The translations under genes and the position numbers were made by a program. Below are positions 32,115 through 44,537 of a stretch of 64,000 nucleotides of DNA, in pieces (position 1 is the stretch's first letter; every line of letters starts with the position of its first letter). This DNA is from Rhytidiadelphus loreus (Eukaryota; Streptophyta; Bryopsida; Hypnales; Hylocomiaceae). The notes beneath the pieces are model-generated. The model was not told where the DNA came from. It was given only the letters and a program-made list of their open reading frames with translations, and ran no database searches. Location: positions 3,353,001 to 3,417,000 of the forward strand of contig OX344765.1 in assembly GCA_947034895.1 (NCBI GenBank), given 5' to 3'.

Positions 32115-33008
32115 CATGTGAACATATCATGAGAAGAGTTGCATGGACAAAGCTAGATGAAAATAATTTATATCCTATTATCCATGCTTGTTTTTATTTT
32201 TCTCAAAAATGAGTGTTCTTTGTGGTTGGTGGTACAAAGTTAATGATTTTCAAAAATGTCACATTCTTTGTCCTAGATGATAATTTTGTATTGATGGGTT
32301 TGTTGTTTTAGGTGAATTCAAAAGTGCTTTGAAGTCCATTTTCTGATCAATTAAGGAGTGCAATTTATTTTGTTCATTGGTCTTTGAGTGATGCATTTTC
32401 ATCCATCCAAAATTTTCCAATCCATGATGTAGATGAGTTGTATTAGATGAGTACAACTTAAGCAATGTACACCTCCCAAAACATGTTTTTATTAATGTTC
32501 TATATACTGTAGATTAGAAGAATGTCAAGTCAAAAAATATGTCCTTTCCAAGTTCAAAATGTGATGTCAAAAAATGTGTTCAACAAATTAAATTTTATCT
32601 TTGAAAATAATTTTTATTTATTTATTTTTACATTTAGAAATCAAAGGCAATAAATTTTACTTTAAAATTGGCCGCATTTTCAATGTAAGTAGTTGTAGAT
32701 ATAAGAACCTAATTATATATCAAATAATTTTGACACAAAATTTAAAAAATGGCAATCCTAATGGACAGGAAATTTTGTTAAAATGGTGCCATTCTATTAC
32801 TTTGGCAGTTTATACGGTTTAGACCGAGTGGTTTGAAATGTACATCTATCCTAAATGTTTGAAATCTATATATTTATTAGATGTCTAAAATCTATGCCTA
32901 TCCTAGATTTTTGAAATCTATATAAATCAAATATTTCTCAAATCTATAGTTGTTCTAAATGTCAATTTTACATTTCAGACCAGATGCCTTGAAAATGGCA
33001 CTTGGCAC
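32115..33008. mobile_element. Right-arm-only insertion (~0.9 kb)
   Basis: Missing from the left arm, where the flanks join at about 8808. Its first part (32259-32720) is a diverged copy of the 2600-3100 type sequence. Its end (about 32765-33005) resembles the MITE at 56112-56433 ('ttaaaatggtgccattct', 'acatttcagacc'). Confidence 0.6.
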
Positions 33009-33431
33009 AACGGACAACAAAGAAGCCTTTTTGTATTTGAGTTCTTTTCGCTTGAATTTTTTTTCATGGATTGCCAACTAAATTTCAATGAAATTCATTG
33101 TATGTACAAAGAAGCTTGCCAAGATCAATGAAATTATATTGCTTGAATTTCAACCAAAATAACAATTGCATATAGAAAAAAAAATTCAAAGTCAATTAGC
33201 CAATTTGTTTACAATATCCGTAACAAATTTATAAAAGAAAGTAGTAAAATATGTATCACATATAATAAGTTGCTATAAGTTCATCAACCCTTAAAGGATG
33301 CTGAGATCAAAAAGTGACTAATGGATGGATGATTTGATTGTTGAGCGTAGAAGCAAATAATGCACTTATTGGTTCAATAATCCAAGCGAATTTTGGTGAC
33401 TATCTTGGGTATGGGGGGCCGTGTCCTTTAA

Positions 33432-33663
33432 CCCTTAAAAGGTCCTTGAGGTCCCTCAATATGACCCGTATTTAGCCTTATAACTCTTCGATTTTGAATC
33501 AATATACAAGTTGTAATATATTGTTATTTACATACTATTATGATCATTAATTTACTTTGTCATGAAAAATCTTTGGTCAATGTTTTTTTTATATCAAATA
33601 CCACCAAATTTATAATATACTATATGGCTGCAAAGAGCTTTCAAGCCCTTCAAGGGTTGAGGG
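33432..33663. mobile_element. Short TTAA-type element, mirror copy (232 bp)
   Basis: TTAA at 33428-33431 and 33664-33667. Termini CCCTTAAAAGGTCC and inverse CCCTCAACCC. Partner of 7704-7929. Confidence 0.75.
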
Positions 33664-33796
33664 TTAATGAATTTACAATATTTCGTTCAAGCGATGGCTT
33701 TGAAAAATGTAAGAATAGCACATCCAATTCGCCCATCACTTCCAAAGCATGAGTAGTAGCTGGCCTAAACCGCAAGCGCCCACCCGCAGTGGACTA

Positions 33797-33885
33797 CGTA
33801 GATTGATGTACAGAAGCGTAGATGTTCCAAAAAACAGCTGAATCGAATCATACCCTGACGCTGATACGTCGGACTGTTCGTAGAT
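33797..33885 (-). repeat. ATCTACG module cluster 13
   Basis: 33797/33817/33879, spacing 20 and 62, perfect heptamers. Mirror of cluster 4. Confidence 0.92.
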
Positions 33886-34986
33886 TTGAAGACACAGCGC
33901 TGCAAACCCGCGGACGCCCATGCCGTCCACTTGCCTTATTATATGCAACAAGTAGGGTTTTTCATCCTGAAGCAGGACAAGCAACAATTGAAAGTTGTGG
34001 TTCTGTGATGCTCAATGTGATTTTCATGCACACTTTCTTGCTCTTTGGTTACAACCACAAGACATTGGCTATTTTTCGTAAGAGAAATTTTCATTTTCAA
34101 GGGCCGAAATTGCTAGATTACCATCATTTCACTGTATATTAAGATCAATTATAGCCAATTTTTATTTAGGTATCTCCTAGTTTTGATATTGATATTACCA
34201 AGAATCATCCAAGTATTGAAGAAATAGCTAATTACTTCTCCAAACTAATTAAAAAATTGCCAAATTACCACCATTCCATTGTATTTTAAGATCAATAACC
34301 AATTTTTATCTAAGTATCACCTAGTGTTGATATTGATATCACCAAGCATCACCCCCAAGTATTGAAGAAATAGCTCGCTGCTCATTAGATGAGATCAAGG
34401 GAGGCTGGAGGGCTGTTTCAAGCCTGTTCCGAGCTTTGTTCCCCCCGGTCTCATCGAACACCGGTGTCAGATTTTTTTTTTCAAAAATAAATAAATAAAT
34501 TTAAAAATCCTTATAATGAAAAAACAAAGTTAATTTTTTTTTTCAAAAAAAGTGATGTAGGAGTCGCTTGGCCAGGTCACCCCAGCTTACGAACGGCGGG
34601 TTTTAGCATGTTTTCGCGGGTTTCAACGGGTTTTCACAGGTTTCTAGATGGGAACTTGTTGCCCTCTGGAGTAGCAAAAAAACATGTAATGTCTCCAAAC
34701 TAATAAAAAAAACACTCAATTATGATGCTATTCCATTGTCGTGTATCTACAAGCATATGTAAGTGTAAACACGAAAACAACCTTTGGTAAAAGGTTTAGG
34801 AGACGTAGACACTGAGAAAACCCAATTCAATTCGACTAAATACTGATCTGACAAAGAATGTGTAGATTTTGAGGCCTAGACACAATCAGACATAAGAAGA
34901 GAACATAGATCGATTGAAAGAACAATAGATTATTGAATGTATAGTCTAATTAAATCTTTTTGTCATGTTGATTCCACAAAGTATTA

Positions 34987-35282
34987 AGGTAGTATGCTCT
35001 AAAAGCGCCCATGCTCTAACTACAATCATGATGTAGAGGTACATTTTGTTTTCTTCAATGTACTAGCATTGTACATTTCAGGAGGTGGTCGCTTTTAGTG
35101 ACCATTGCATTTCAACTTCAAAAATTTGTAACTAATTCCAAAAATATGAAACGACTTGGGGTTAGATGCCAATCCCTTTTTTCTTCCTACAAAAGTTTAT
35201 TCAAAAAAATTTCAAGGAATTTAGCTTCCCTGAAAAGGCAATCAGCTCTTAAATGGTCTTTTTAGAAGGAGACTACTCTAGT
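34987..35282. mobile_element. TA-flanked MITE, AGGTAGTATG family, mirror copy
   Basis: Begins AGGTAGTATGCTCTAAAAGC after TA 34985-34986; the far end is diverged. Partner of 6088-6383. Confidence 0.7.
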
Positions 35283-35364
35283 TAGTAGAGTTTAAGGGAC
35301 AATGTGGTGACTTGCTCGCCACCAATGCGCAGGAACTCCTTGGAGGCTCAATTTTGTTGCATTA

Positions 35365-35680
35365 CGTAGATTTGGAGTCTATGGTATGCTATATTCGTAG
35401 ATTTTTAGAGCAGAGCGTAGGCTCAGTAGTATACGCCCAGTTGTTGTGGAATACATAAATCGATTTACAAATGTGAAAATTATTTCAAATGAATTTGTAG
35501 ATTTGAAGAAACAGTACTGTACTCCTGCAACCGCCCACTTGCATCCACTCATCGACCTGCTTTCATGTAGCCTCCTAGAAATACGAATCCTGTAGATTGA
35601 ACTGCAAAAGCATAGATTACTTTGGATAATAGTCCACGTTATGTATCGTTCTACGATGATCCACCAAAGGAATCATAGAT
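35365..35680 (-). repeat. ATCTACG module cluster 14, decayed
   Basis: Pair 35365/35396 (31 apart), then 35591 (TGTAGAT)/35611 (CATAGAT)/35674 (CATAGAT), spacing 20 and 63. Mirror of cluster 3. Confidence 0.75.
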
Positions 35681-36186
35681 GAAGAGGGACATGTGAGTGG
35701 AAACTCAAAACGACATATCGGATATGAAGTCATTTGTCTTTTGTGAGTTAATAAAAATTGAAATGAATCATTATTTGAAGAAAGAAAATCATATCCAATA
35801 TCCAATACGAGATAAGAGCATTGCCACCAAGTAGCACTCCATTTGACTACGGCATCAAAAAGTGGCTTGGCACTTGCTGCCTCATGAGATGTGGCGGCAC
35901 ACTCAAGCCCTGATGCTCTGCACCTTAAAAGTTCTCACTAAAGTTCTTCCCTTTCTTCTTACACCTCTCACTAGCCTCCATGTCTTCAACTAAGGCTATT
36001 GTCAAAGTTGACCAAGTTGGCGTGAGTGTAAAATTACCTGCTACAAAGGCCCTCTACCATTGGGCAAATGTGGGAGTGACACGAGGAACGGCACAACAAT
36101 GGGGTGCTGGTGTAGAGTCGTTTTTGTCTAGACACACACGACAAGCATGGAGAAGCAATTGTAGAGGCCTAGTAGCAATGCTTTAA

Positions 36187-36608
36187 CCCCTAAAGTCCCC
36201 AGGCCATCTTTCTGTTAGAAACCACTCAAAACTGCCATTTATGTTGCATTCACCCACGGAAGCAGAGTAAACATTTTTGTTAAGAATGTAACCATAGGAT
36301 CTTGTACTTCACTTGCTCTAGATCACGTGGTAAAAATTTCATCAAATTTGACTGTATGGATTGGAAAATATTAGCATTCAAATTTGGACAAAAAGTTTTT
36401 TTCTTAAGAACATGCTTAGATTGCCCGAAAAACAACTGAAGATTGTCCATAACTTTCTCATAACTAGTCCAAATGGAATGAATCAAAGCTTCAAGTGTAG
36501 ACAAAAACATAATATTTGAGAAAATAATTTTTTTTAAATCTATTTTGAATCTTTACAATTTTTTTGTGCTCCCCACCAAGTTCAGTTGTAGACTTTTTGT
36601 GGTATAAA
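36187..36608 (-). mobile_element. TTAA-type element, truncated, mirror copy
   Basis: TTAA at 36183-36186 then CCCCTAAAGTCCCCAGGCC. Partner of 4704-5128, with the same internal truncation. Confidence 0.75.
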
Positions 36609-36836
36609 TATATGAATTAGTGAATTATGATGCTTGAATTTTAACCAAAATGACTAGAAAATAAAATTTTAAACCTAATTTCATTAAAGGAGCACTTGAA
36701 GACAATTAGCTTATTTGTTACAGAAATTGTATTAAATTTAAAAAAATGAATGAAACAAAATGAGTTTGACTGCACAGCGATGCAAGTCCTCACCCGATGT
36801 CTCACTGTGTCTTTCATGCCCACCAGCAATGACATT

Positions 36837-36925
36837 CGTAGATCGTGACTCGAAAGCGTAGATTTTTAGGAAAATAGTTGAATTGGATCCAAGCCCAACG
36901 ACGATTCCACGGACCACTCGTAGAT
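36837..36925 (-). repeat. ATCTACG module cluster 15
   Basis: 36837/36857/36919, spacing 20 and 62. Mirror of cluster 2. Confidence 0.92.
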
Positions 36926-37239
36926 TTAGAGGGACTTGTGCATGAAATCAGGAAATCCCAAACGGTTTCCAATCTGATTTCATTCGGGTGATCTCAGATG
37001 TTCTCCAACTCCCATGCGTGTCAAGCGCTCCAACGTCCATATTCTGGACAATGAACAGAGAGCTTCGAGGCCCTGTTCTGTCCAACTAACTTTACATTCA
37101 TCCAATGTAACACTTGAATCTTGAAAAGACAACCTTTCTTAATGATCAATTTCATGAAATTGCAATAAAATGATATTTTTGTAGAAAGATATAAGCAAAA
37201 ATGTGCCGAAATCTAAAAAAGGATTGAGGCATTAAAAGG

Positions 37240-37688
37240 GGTTAAACGTTGAGGAGGATGTTTGGTGTTGATGGATGACAAGGAATCTTTGTAGTAAGAT
37301 AGAAGTGCAACTATTCATCTTTGAAATTTTGTTGTGAAAAGGGGAGGTCTTCTACAATAGTTTGACTTCCAATGAGTGCTTTTGCTATTTCTAAAGCCCA
37401 TGATTCACATGGTAATGGAAAGGGATGATTTCCAAGGTCACCCCTTCATCCTTTAAGAATTAACCCATAAAAGACGTAGATGATGTTTTTTGGCCAATGA
37501 ATGACAAATAATTCTTCCATGTAGGATAGAAATGCAACTATTCATCCTCCAAATTTTGTGTGAAAAGGGAAGGTCTTATATAGTAGTTTGTCTTCTCATG
37601 AGTGCTTTTTTATTTTTTTAAGCCAACAATTCACATGGTATCCAAACAGATGATTTGGATAGTGATTGGCTTGTTCTTTAAGGGTTAA
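37240..37688 (-). repeat. Dispersed repeat family F, mirror copy
   Basis: Reverse-complement partner of 3629-4070, ending in the TTAA-CCCT type terminus near 37680. Confidence 0.5.
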
Positions 37689-38748
37689 CCAATCAGGAAT
37701 TAAAAAACAACAATTCACTCATTTTCTTTTTTGAAACACATGGATAGTTTTCATTGCAAGGAAAAAAGTAGCAATGAGCTATGTTGCCTTTCATTTAAAG
37801 GATGAAATGGTGTGAAATATTCCACACCCAACATTAGCCTATTGTATGTAAAAGAATGTATGTAGCCTATTGAATGGTTGTGATTGAATGGCTATGATTC
37901 CGTATTCGTTTAATGGAGTGATTTGGAAGTTTGAATTTGTCATGAAGAAATTTAATTGATGCATTGTGTGTGCTTTCATAAGCAACAACTGTTAAACAAT
38001 GAGTAGTTATGTGTTCTAACCTTTATTGTGTATGTTTTATATATGATTGATATTTTTCATGTTTTAGTTGAATTGATTATGATAAAAATTTGTGATTACA
38101 AAAAGTTAATTTTATAAGTGGAATATTATGGCATGTGGATGGGTTACATGGTGGAGGATGTTGGTGTGGAATATTTCACATACAAAAGAGGTATAACATA
38201 ATTATGCATAACACGTGCATATGTTGTGGGTGTTGACATGAACACGGTAATAACCATGATGGAAGCATTTCAAGTGAACTTATAAGCACTTGAAAGTTCA
38301 TTTTTTGAACGACGAGCAAATGCAAACTTAAGTGTTCATTGGTCTTCAAATGATGCAATTTTCATCCATCTCAATTTTTCTATGGGTAACACTTGCATAT
38401 TGCATACTTTCAAAAATATGTTTTGCTAATATTCTATACACAATAGATTGGTGATATGTCAAGTCAAAAATGTGTTTTTTTCAAATTTAAAATGTGACAT
38501 TAGAAATTGTACTCAACAAATTTAATTTTAACTATTTTAGAAAAGCATCATGTATATTATATTTTTACATTTGGAAATCTATGGCAACAAATTTGATTCT
38601 AAATTGTGGATATTTCTTTTTATGTAATTAGGTATATAAATAAAAACCTAATTACATATTTAATATTTTTGACATGAAATTGAGAAACATCAATTCCAAA
38701 GGACAAAATTTTCTAGAAAGCAAGACTTATCCTAAGCTTTTGCTTTAA

Positions 38749-39673
38749 CCCCTAAAGTCCCATTGTCCCCTCGGGGGACAATTTGGAATTCAGGCAGGTT
38801 CCTATGGGCTGAAATTTTACCCTAATTTTTTGAAACTTTTTTTGAAGATAGAAAATCTGATAAGCTTTGTGGGAATATAGTTTTTATTTCAATTGGTGTC
38901 CAGAAGCAAAAGTTATACAACAAAAAGCTTGAAACTGAACTCAGCGGGCAATACAAAAAATATTGCAAAAATTCAAAATAAATTAAATTTTTTTTTTCTC
39001 AAAGATAATGTTTTTGTCTATATCTAAAGCTTTGATTCATTCCACTTTGATTAGTGATGTGAAAGTTATGAACAATCTTATTTTTCGGGCAATCTAAGCA
39101 TCTTTTTGGAAAAAAAACACTTGTAGGATTCATCTCAGAATGCAATTTTCAAATTTTTTCAATTTTTTTTTTTGAAAAGGTTAAATTTGCTTGTTAGAAC
39201 AATCTCACCGTTGGGATTATTGTATTTCAATCCCATCTAAGAGCTATTATCAATTTAATTTTTTTCTTTCAATCTTGGACCTACTTCTACTTGACAATTT
39301 TTTGAAGTATGAAAATCAAGTTTTTATTTTTTGAATTTTTTTTGCTAGACTCCCAACTCAATTCTTCAACACAATAAGTTTTAAATTCAAACTCCTCAGT
39401 GTAATTTTTTTCCACAAATAGAGATCAAAGTCATCTAAAATTGCAGTCCAGTGTTCAAAAAAACTTGTTTTTTCAACTTTGAATGCTCATATCTCTCAAT
39501 CTGTACGGTCAAACTTCATGAAATTTTTATAACATGATCTAAAACAAGTAAAGTTTAAGATCCTACGGTTCAGTTCCAAAAAAAGTTTTTTTTTTTTTTT
39601 TTTTGGACTAACACAGTAGAAATGGCAGTTTTGAGTGTTTTTTGACAGAAAAATGGCCTTGGGACTTTAGGGG
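38749..39673 (+). mobile_element. TTAA-type (piggyBac-like) element, 925 bp, with proven target duplication
   Basis: TTAA at 38745-38748 and 39674-39677. Termini CCCCTAAAGTCCCA at both ends in inverse orientation. The left arm has the uninterrupted site with a single TTAA at 2579-2582, flanked by matching sequence on both sides. The interior is non-coding and AT-rich. TTAA duplication with CCC-type ends is the hallmark of the piggyBac superfamily; no transposase is present, so mobility would be in trans. Confidence 0.9.
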
Positions 39674-39689
39674 TTAATTATATACGGAG

Positions 39690-40120
39690 TAATTAGCTTC
39701 AAAAAACAACTTTCTGTATCACTTGTAAATGTGAAGCAATTATGTGAAGATCCCAATCAAATGTATTTACTTTACAAGCTAAGTCAAATTAGCATTCCAG
39801 GTAAGTTCTGAAAGGTCAATTGTATGTGCAAAGAAGCTTGCCAAGACTATTGAAATTATATTGCATGTATTTTAACCAAATTAACTAGAAAATATCTATG
39901 TACCTGATTTCATTGACAGATCATTTGTCTGGGTGGATAATTAGCCAATTCATTACAACATTTGTAAGCAAATTTCTAAAAGTAAGTAAAAAGCATATCA
40001 AATATAATAATCTTCTATGAATAAATTTGGAATTGTGAATCGAAAATGGCTATCGTAAATTGAAGGACCTAGATAATTTTATAATTTTAAAAAACTCTCA
40101 GAAAATAAAGAATTCATACA
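39690..40120 (-). repeat. Tail repeat of cluster 16
   Basis: Inverse of 2105-2560, with the same landmarks. No gene. Confidence 0.7.
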
Positions 40121-40211
40121 AGACAAAAAAAAAAGAATTAGCCAGGATTTCTAACTGGGCTGGATGATAGTTCAATTCGATCACACCCTGGTGCTGATTG
40201 GTCGAAGAATT

Positions 40212-40529
40212 CGTAGATTTGAGGGGACTAGGTGCTAGCTCCAATGGTCGGCGCCTACCTGCAGCGATGGACGTAGATCGATTCTCCAAAGCGTAGATGT
40301 ACGATATGACAGTTCAATTCAATCATATCCTGACGTTGATCGGTTGCATTGTTGGTAGATTCGAAGGGACAGCGTGCAGCATTCTCGCCCGCCGCCCAGC
40401 CCTCCCCTTCCTCCTCGCTCTCATCAGCAGCAATCGCATACGTAGATTACGCTCCACAAACGTAGATTATGTGGAAAGGAGTTCACTTTGACCGAAGCCT
40501 GACGATGATTCGACGGAGGATTCGTAGAT
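40212..40529 (-). repeat. ATCTACG module cluster 16
   Basis: A 40212, then 40272/40292/40354 (GGTAGAT) and 40441/40461/40523. Spacing 20 and 62. Mirror of cluster 1 and direct copy of cluster 10. Confidence 0.92.
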
Positions 40530-40576
40530 ATCGAAGGAGGGACCTGCATGCGCAAACGCAAGCCCGTTTGTCACAC

Positions 40577-40600
40577 GACCCCGCGGAGCTCCGCGGGGTC
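40577..40600. repeat. 24-bp perfect GC palindrome, copy 3
   Basis: Same palindrome and same position relative to the module cluster as 1547-1570. Confidence 0.9.
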
Positions 40601-40963
40601 CGAAGGTAACTTAAGGTTCAGACGATTTAGGGTCGTTGGGGAGCCAGCTGTCGACAGGCCGTCCGTCGTTACAGATTCTTGTGGAATCTATTTTCCACCA
40701 TTCTGTCGGTACCCCCCATTCTCGTCTCTTCTCAGTCAGCAGTCTCTGTGCACGTGAAGAAGATCGGAGTGTCGATCGTTGCTCTCTGAATGGATTCCAA
40801 GTCCCAAAACACCTCTGACGAATTGAATTGAAGGAACCTTTGCAAAAAGCCTTTGCAGTAACTTATACACACACATAATTATGCTCCATCGAGCTTTCAA
40901 TTTTGTTTCATAATAATTATGAGAGAGACTTTGAAATAATTAAGGCGTAGAGAGAGACAGCTA

Positions 40964-41337
40964 CACTAAAGATGATATTTAGTGTTGAGTGACATTTAGT
41001 GTTTTTACCACCCTACTAGCTACAACACTAAATCTGAACTTGTCCACAATTAGTGTTAGACTTGAATGTGCCGGCTGCAAAAATTGTAGATGCCGAAAAA
41101 CATCTCATTTTCCTTATTTGAAGAATTTTTGCAAAAGTTACAAGGCTCTGAAGTTTGCAGCCGCCTAGCCCTAATCGGTCCGATTCTGTTGGTGAATAGT
41201 GATATTCCGTCTGATATGACAACTCTGGTTCACATTTAGTGTTTGAATTGACATTTAATGTTACTTTCATAGGGTAATTGGCTTTTAGTGTATGCCTTCG
41301 TATTTAGTGTACAAGACACTAAATATCATCTTTAGTG
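40964..41337. mobile_element. TA-flanked MITE, CACTAAA family (374 bp)
   Basis: Termini CACTAAAGATGATATTTAGT and perfect inverse. TA at 40962-40963 and 41338-41339. Empty sites (agcTAgctatg) are at 53084-53085 and near 24808 and 1180. An 80-codon minus frame inside is not conserved elsewhere. Confidence 0.92.
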
Positions 41338-41904
41338 TAGCTATGTATGTCAATTTGTAGTTGTCTGACAGAAGCCTCAATGTTTTCTTTCTTATACGGA
41401 GTGTGGTGTGGGATTTTGCACATGCTTAGAAAATTTTGAAGAATTCTTGGCAGGAACAAATTAAATGGAGGAGCAGTCAAGAGGGATTTTTGTGATGGAT
41501 ATGAAATTTCTGTGAATGTCACCTTCGAGCCATCTGATACTCTAAGAAAATGGTGGAGTAGTTGAGGTTGTTGGATGGCATCAAGGCATTAATTTTCGAT
41601 TCCAAGGTAGCGTTGTTTTCGAGTTTCATTTGTGTTCTAGGATCCAATTGAGGAGATGCAGGGAAAATAAGATTCATGGGCCTCTGGTCCAATGCAATGA
41701 GAAAACACAGTGAGGCAGACACTCTCAACTTAATCAATTACGACCTCGACGATGCAGCTTCGATATTATCCTGTCAAGACAAATGAAAACTCTCAAGTAT
41801 CATCATTGCATTGCAATTTGGACGAGACGAGTTCTGTGAGTCACACAATCTTCTTCATGGTAATATGCAACTGGTTTCACCCGGTCTCAGAATCTCCTCG
41901 AAAT

Positions 41905-43490
41905 TAGTAAGATGATCATTATGGATATACTTTTTTTTATTGGTTTTGGAGTAGTCTACAGACTCTTTTGGGCCATGATGGGCAAAACACTCCAAAATTC
42001 ATAACAAATTCATATTTTGTTGAAAAAATATAAATTTCAATTGCTCTTGAATTGCCGTTTCTCACACTTATTCTTATGTGAGAATTAAAAATTAAAAAAG
42101 TATAGCAATGCCATGAAAGCAAACTCCTAAATCTACCCATGATGGGTTGTTCTACTTTAGCATAGAGAAAACAATTGAATCAACAATCAAGGAAACACTC
42201 CTATATAAAACGATCCATTAAATAATCCACCAATTCATTGAAAACTTGGCAAATTGTTTCTATCATTGTTAATTTTTTTGTTCCAAAACAAAAATTGTAG
42301 AAAAAACATTGGTAAGGTGAAGGCACCCAAAAGCATGTATGTACCTATTTTTGTACCCTAAACTGCCTCTAAATGTGTCCCTAGATTTTAGTTCATGGGT
42401 CCTTCAAATGCTTAACTCTAAATTCGTTGACACATTTGAAGGACACATACTTAACTCTAATTTGCTCACTATTGATTTTTGTAGATTTTGATTTAAGGTC
42501 CACCTATGTGATAGTTTTTTTGATTTAGGGAATTGACACTTTGAAAAATCATAGAAATAATTACATACCACATCCAAAAAATCTTTTTTTATTTTTAATA
42601 TTCATGATTTTCACTTGCTAATACTACAAAAATATCATTTTAAGGAAAAGTTGCCTCCAACTGTGCTGAATTGTTTATTTTGGGTGCTTCCAGCAACAAT
42701 AGACATTAACACTCCAACATTAACATTGCATTAAGTTTCACATCATACAAATTTACCACTAACACATTCTCACAAACCAATAGACTCACTCCTGTATAGC
42801 TTTATAGACTAGGTATTTGCAAAGCAAGTCAAGTTATTAAGAATAATTGTTGGTTAATTAGGACCTACCGAGCCATGGGTGGTGACGTTGGTATTGACTT
42901 GTGATTATTCTTAATGACTTGGCCTACTTTGCAATTACTAGACACAATGTCAATGTAGGGGAGTTGAGCTGTTTGACTTCTTTGATTGCTTAACCATTCA
43001 AAACATGCCACAACAACATAAATCTCATGCATTTAGATTATGTTAGGTGGATCTGTACTCACTAAGTTAATACCGGTTGGTAGTAGTAGAGATTTCTCTC
43101 ATATTTCTTTCATTGCCATACTAATGAAATTTTTACTTCACACCCACCTTGTTGAGAATTTGTACAAGGCAAGCAGTGAGCATTATCAATCTTAATTTGC
43201 CTCTCCTTAACCAATTGAAACATGCCACATCACCAAAACTCTCTTGCATTGACATTATGAAAATTCTCCTCTACCATAGCTTGTGTGTAGCACTACCTTT
43301 CTTATATAAACCTTTCAAGAATAATAGAGTTAATAAACCTTATTGTGGTGATGGAATTTCCCATTCCAATGCAAGACCAGCACCAAAATTGTTCTTCGTC
43401 AGTTCAACCGCATGTGGAAATGTGAAAACACAACAACTTCGGATTGCAGGTGCAACCAGCCGGTAGAGGCGGAGGTTGACTTACAAAAGC
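41905..43490 (+). repeat. Right-arm insertion, direct copy of 25986-27480
   Basis: Absent from the left arm between 345 and 400. A 105-codon plus frame at 43149-43466 is broken in the loop copy, so I do not call it a gene. Confidence 0.6.
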
Positions 43491-43503
43491 ATAGTTTCCT
43501 TAA

Positions 43504-44302
43504 CCCTTTAGGGTCTAGCATGCCAATTCTGGTTCTTTTAAATTGAATTTTGGGAATTGGAACACTCTCTTGGCCTTAATTGCTCTTGAGGTGTAAACGA
43601 GATGTGAGGGTACGGGTATTCCGCTTCCAACGAGCCATTAGCCATCAAATTTGGAGCAATGATGATTTGTCTATGGAAATTTGAAGTTGGGAATTTTAGA
43701 GTTTCAAAATGCACTGTGGAACATGTTTCTCTATTGAATTTATTTGTGTATAACTAAAGAGAGCATGCCAACTTTACCATAATGTTCAATATAATAAACT
43801 CTATTTTCAATAAAAAAAAAATTCATGGTAAAGGGAGCTTTTTTGTAATTATGCCATATTTAACTACTTTTGGACTTTGAAGGGAATTTTGGACTTTGTC
43901 CATTGGGGGATCTCCCGATGTCATAGATATCTAAAATCTAAACCTGTTGTACATTTTAAAATCACCTAGTCCAAAATCTATATCATTTCGAGATTCATAA
44001 AATCTATAGAAGTCAAAGTCTACAATTGTCTTAGATGTCCCTTTACCAATTTTGGACTTTGCAAAGTCCCAAAGTAGTTAAATATGGCATAATTACTATG
44101 ATTTTGCAAAGACATAAACTTTAAAAAATCATATAAATTTCATTTTTTTTCCCAAAAATAATTTAAAATCATATTAGATAGAAGACATGAATGCTTATTT
44201 GTGAAAAAATAATAATTTTAATTAAATCATAAAATTTTAATATGAAAATTTAATTCTAGAAGAATTTAAGAGGTTGCTTGGGGTTCTTTAGGCCCTAAAG
44301 GG
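43504..44302. mobile_element. TTAA-type element (799 bp) with a nested MITE
   Basis: TTAA at 43500-43503 and 44303-44306. Termini CCCTTTAGGGTCTA and inverse CCCTTTAGGGCCTA. A second inverted-repeat element lies inside at about 43851-44095. Confidence 0.85.
43851..44095. mobile_element. Nested MITE, TTATGCCATATTTAAC family
   Basis: Inverted ends 'tatgccatatttaactactt' and its mirror before 44095. A diverged relative is at 57881-58079. Target duplication unclear. Confidence 0.7.
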
Positions 44303-44306
44303 TTAA

Positions 44307-44533
44307 GAAAGCCATTGAATTTGTAACCACTAAAAGTGTCCGATGGATGACAAAGAATCCTTCTATGCAAGATAAAAGTGCAACATTCATCTTTGGAATT
44401 TTGTGTGAAAAGGGAAGGGCTTGCATTGTTGTTTGACCTCCAATGAATATTCTTGGTTTTTTTTAAGCAAATGATCAATTCACATGGCATTAAAAAGGAT
44501 GATTTTCACAGTGACTAGCTTGGCATTCTAGGG
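44307..44533 (-). repeat. Dispersed repeat family F, partial
   Basis: Ends 'ggcattctaggg' before TTAA 44534-44537, so its terminus is CCCTAGAATGCC. It abuts the next TTAA element, sharing one TTAA. Confidence 0.5.
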
Positions 44534-44537
44534 TTAA

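Noticed and set aside
35980..36186. 68-codon plus-strand frame beside a TTAA element
   Set aside because: The left-arm copy near 5130-5340 does not preserve it and it runs straight into the element's TTAA; no motif seen.
43149..43466. 105-codon frame as a possible retrotransposon gag/pol piece
   Set aside because: No zinc knuckle, protease, integrase or reverse transcriptase motif, and the parallel copy at 27230-27430 is broken on that strand.
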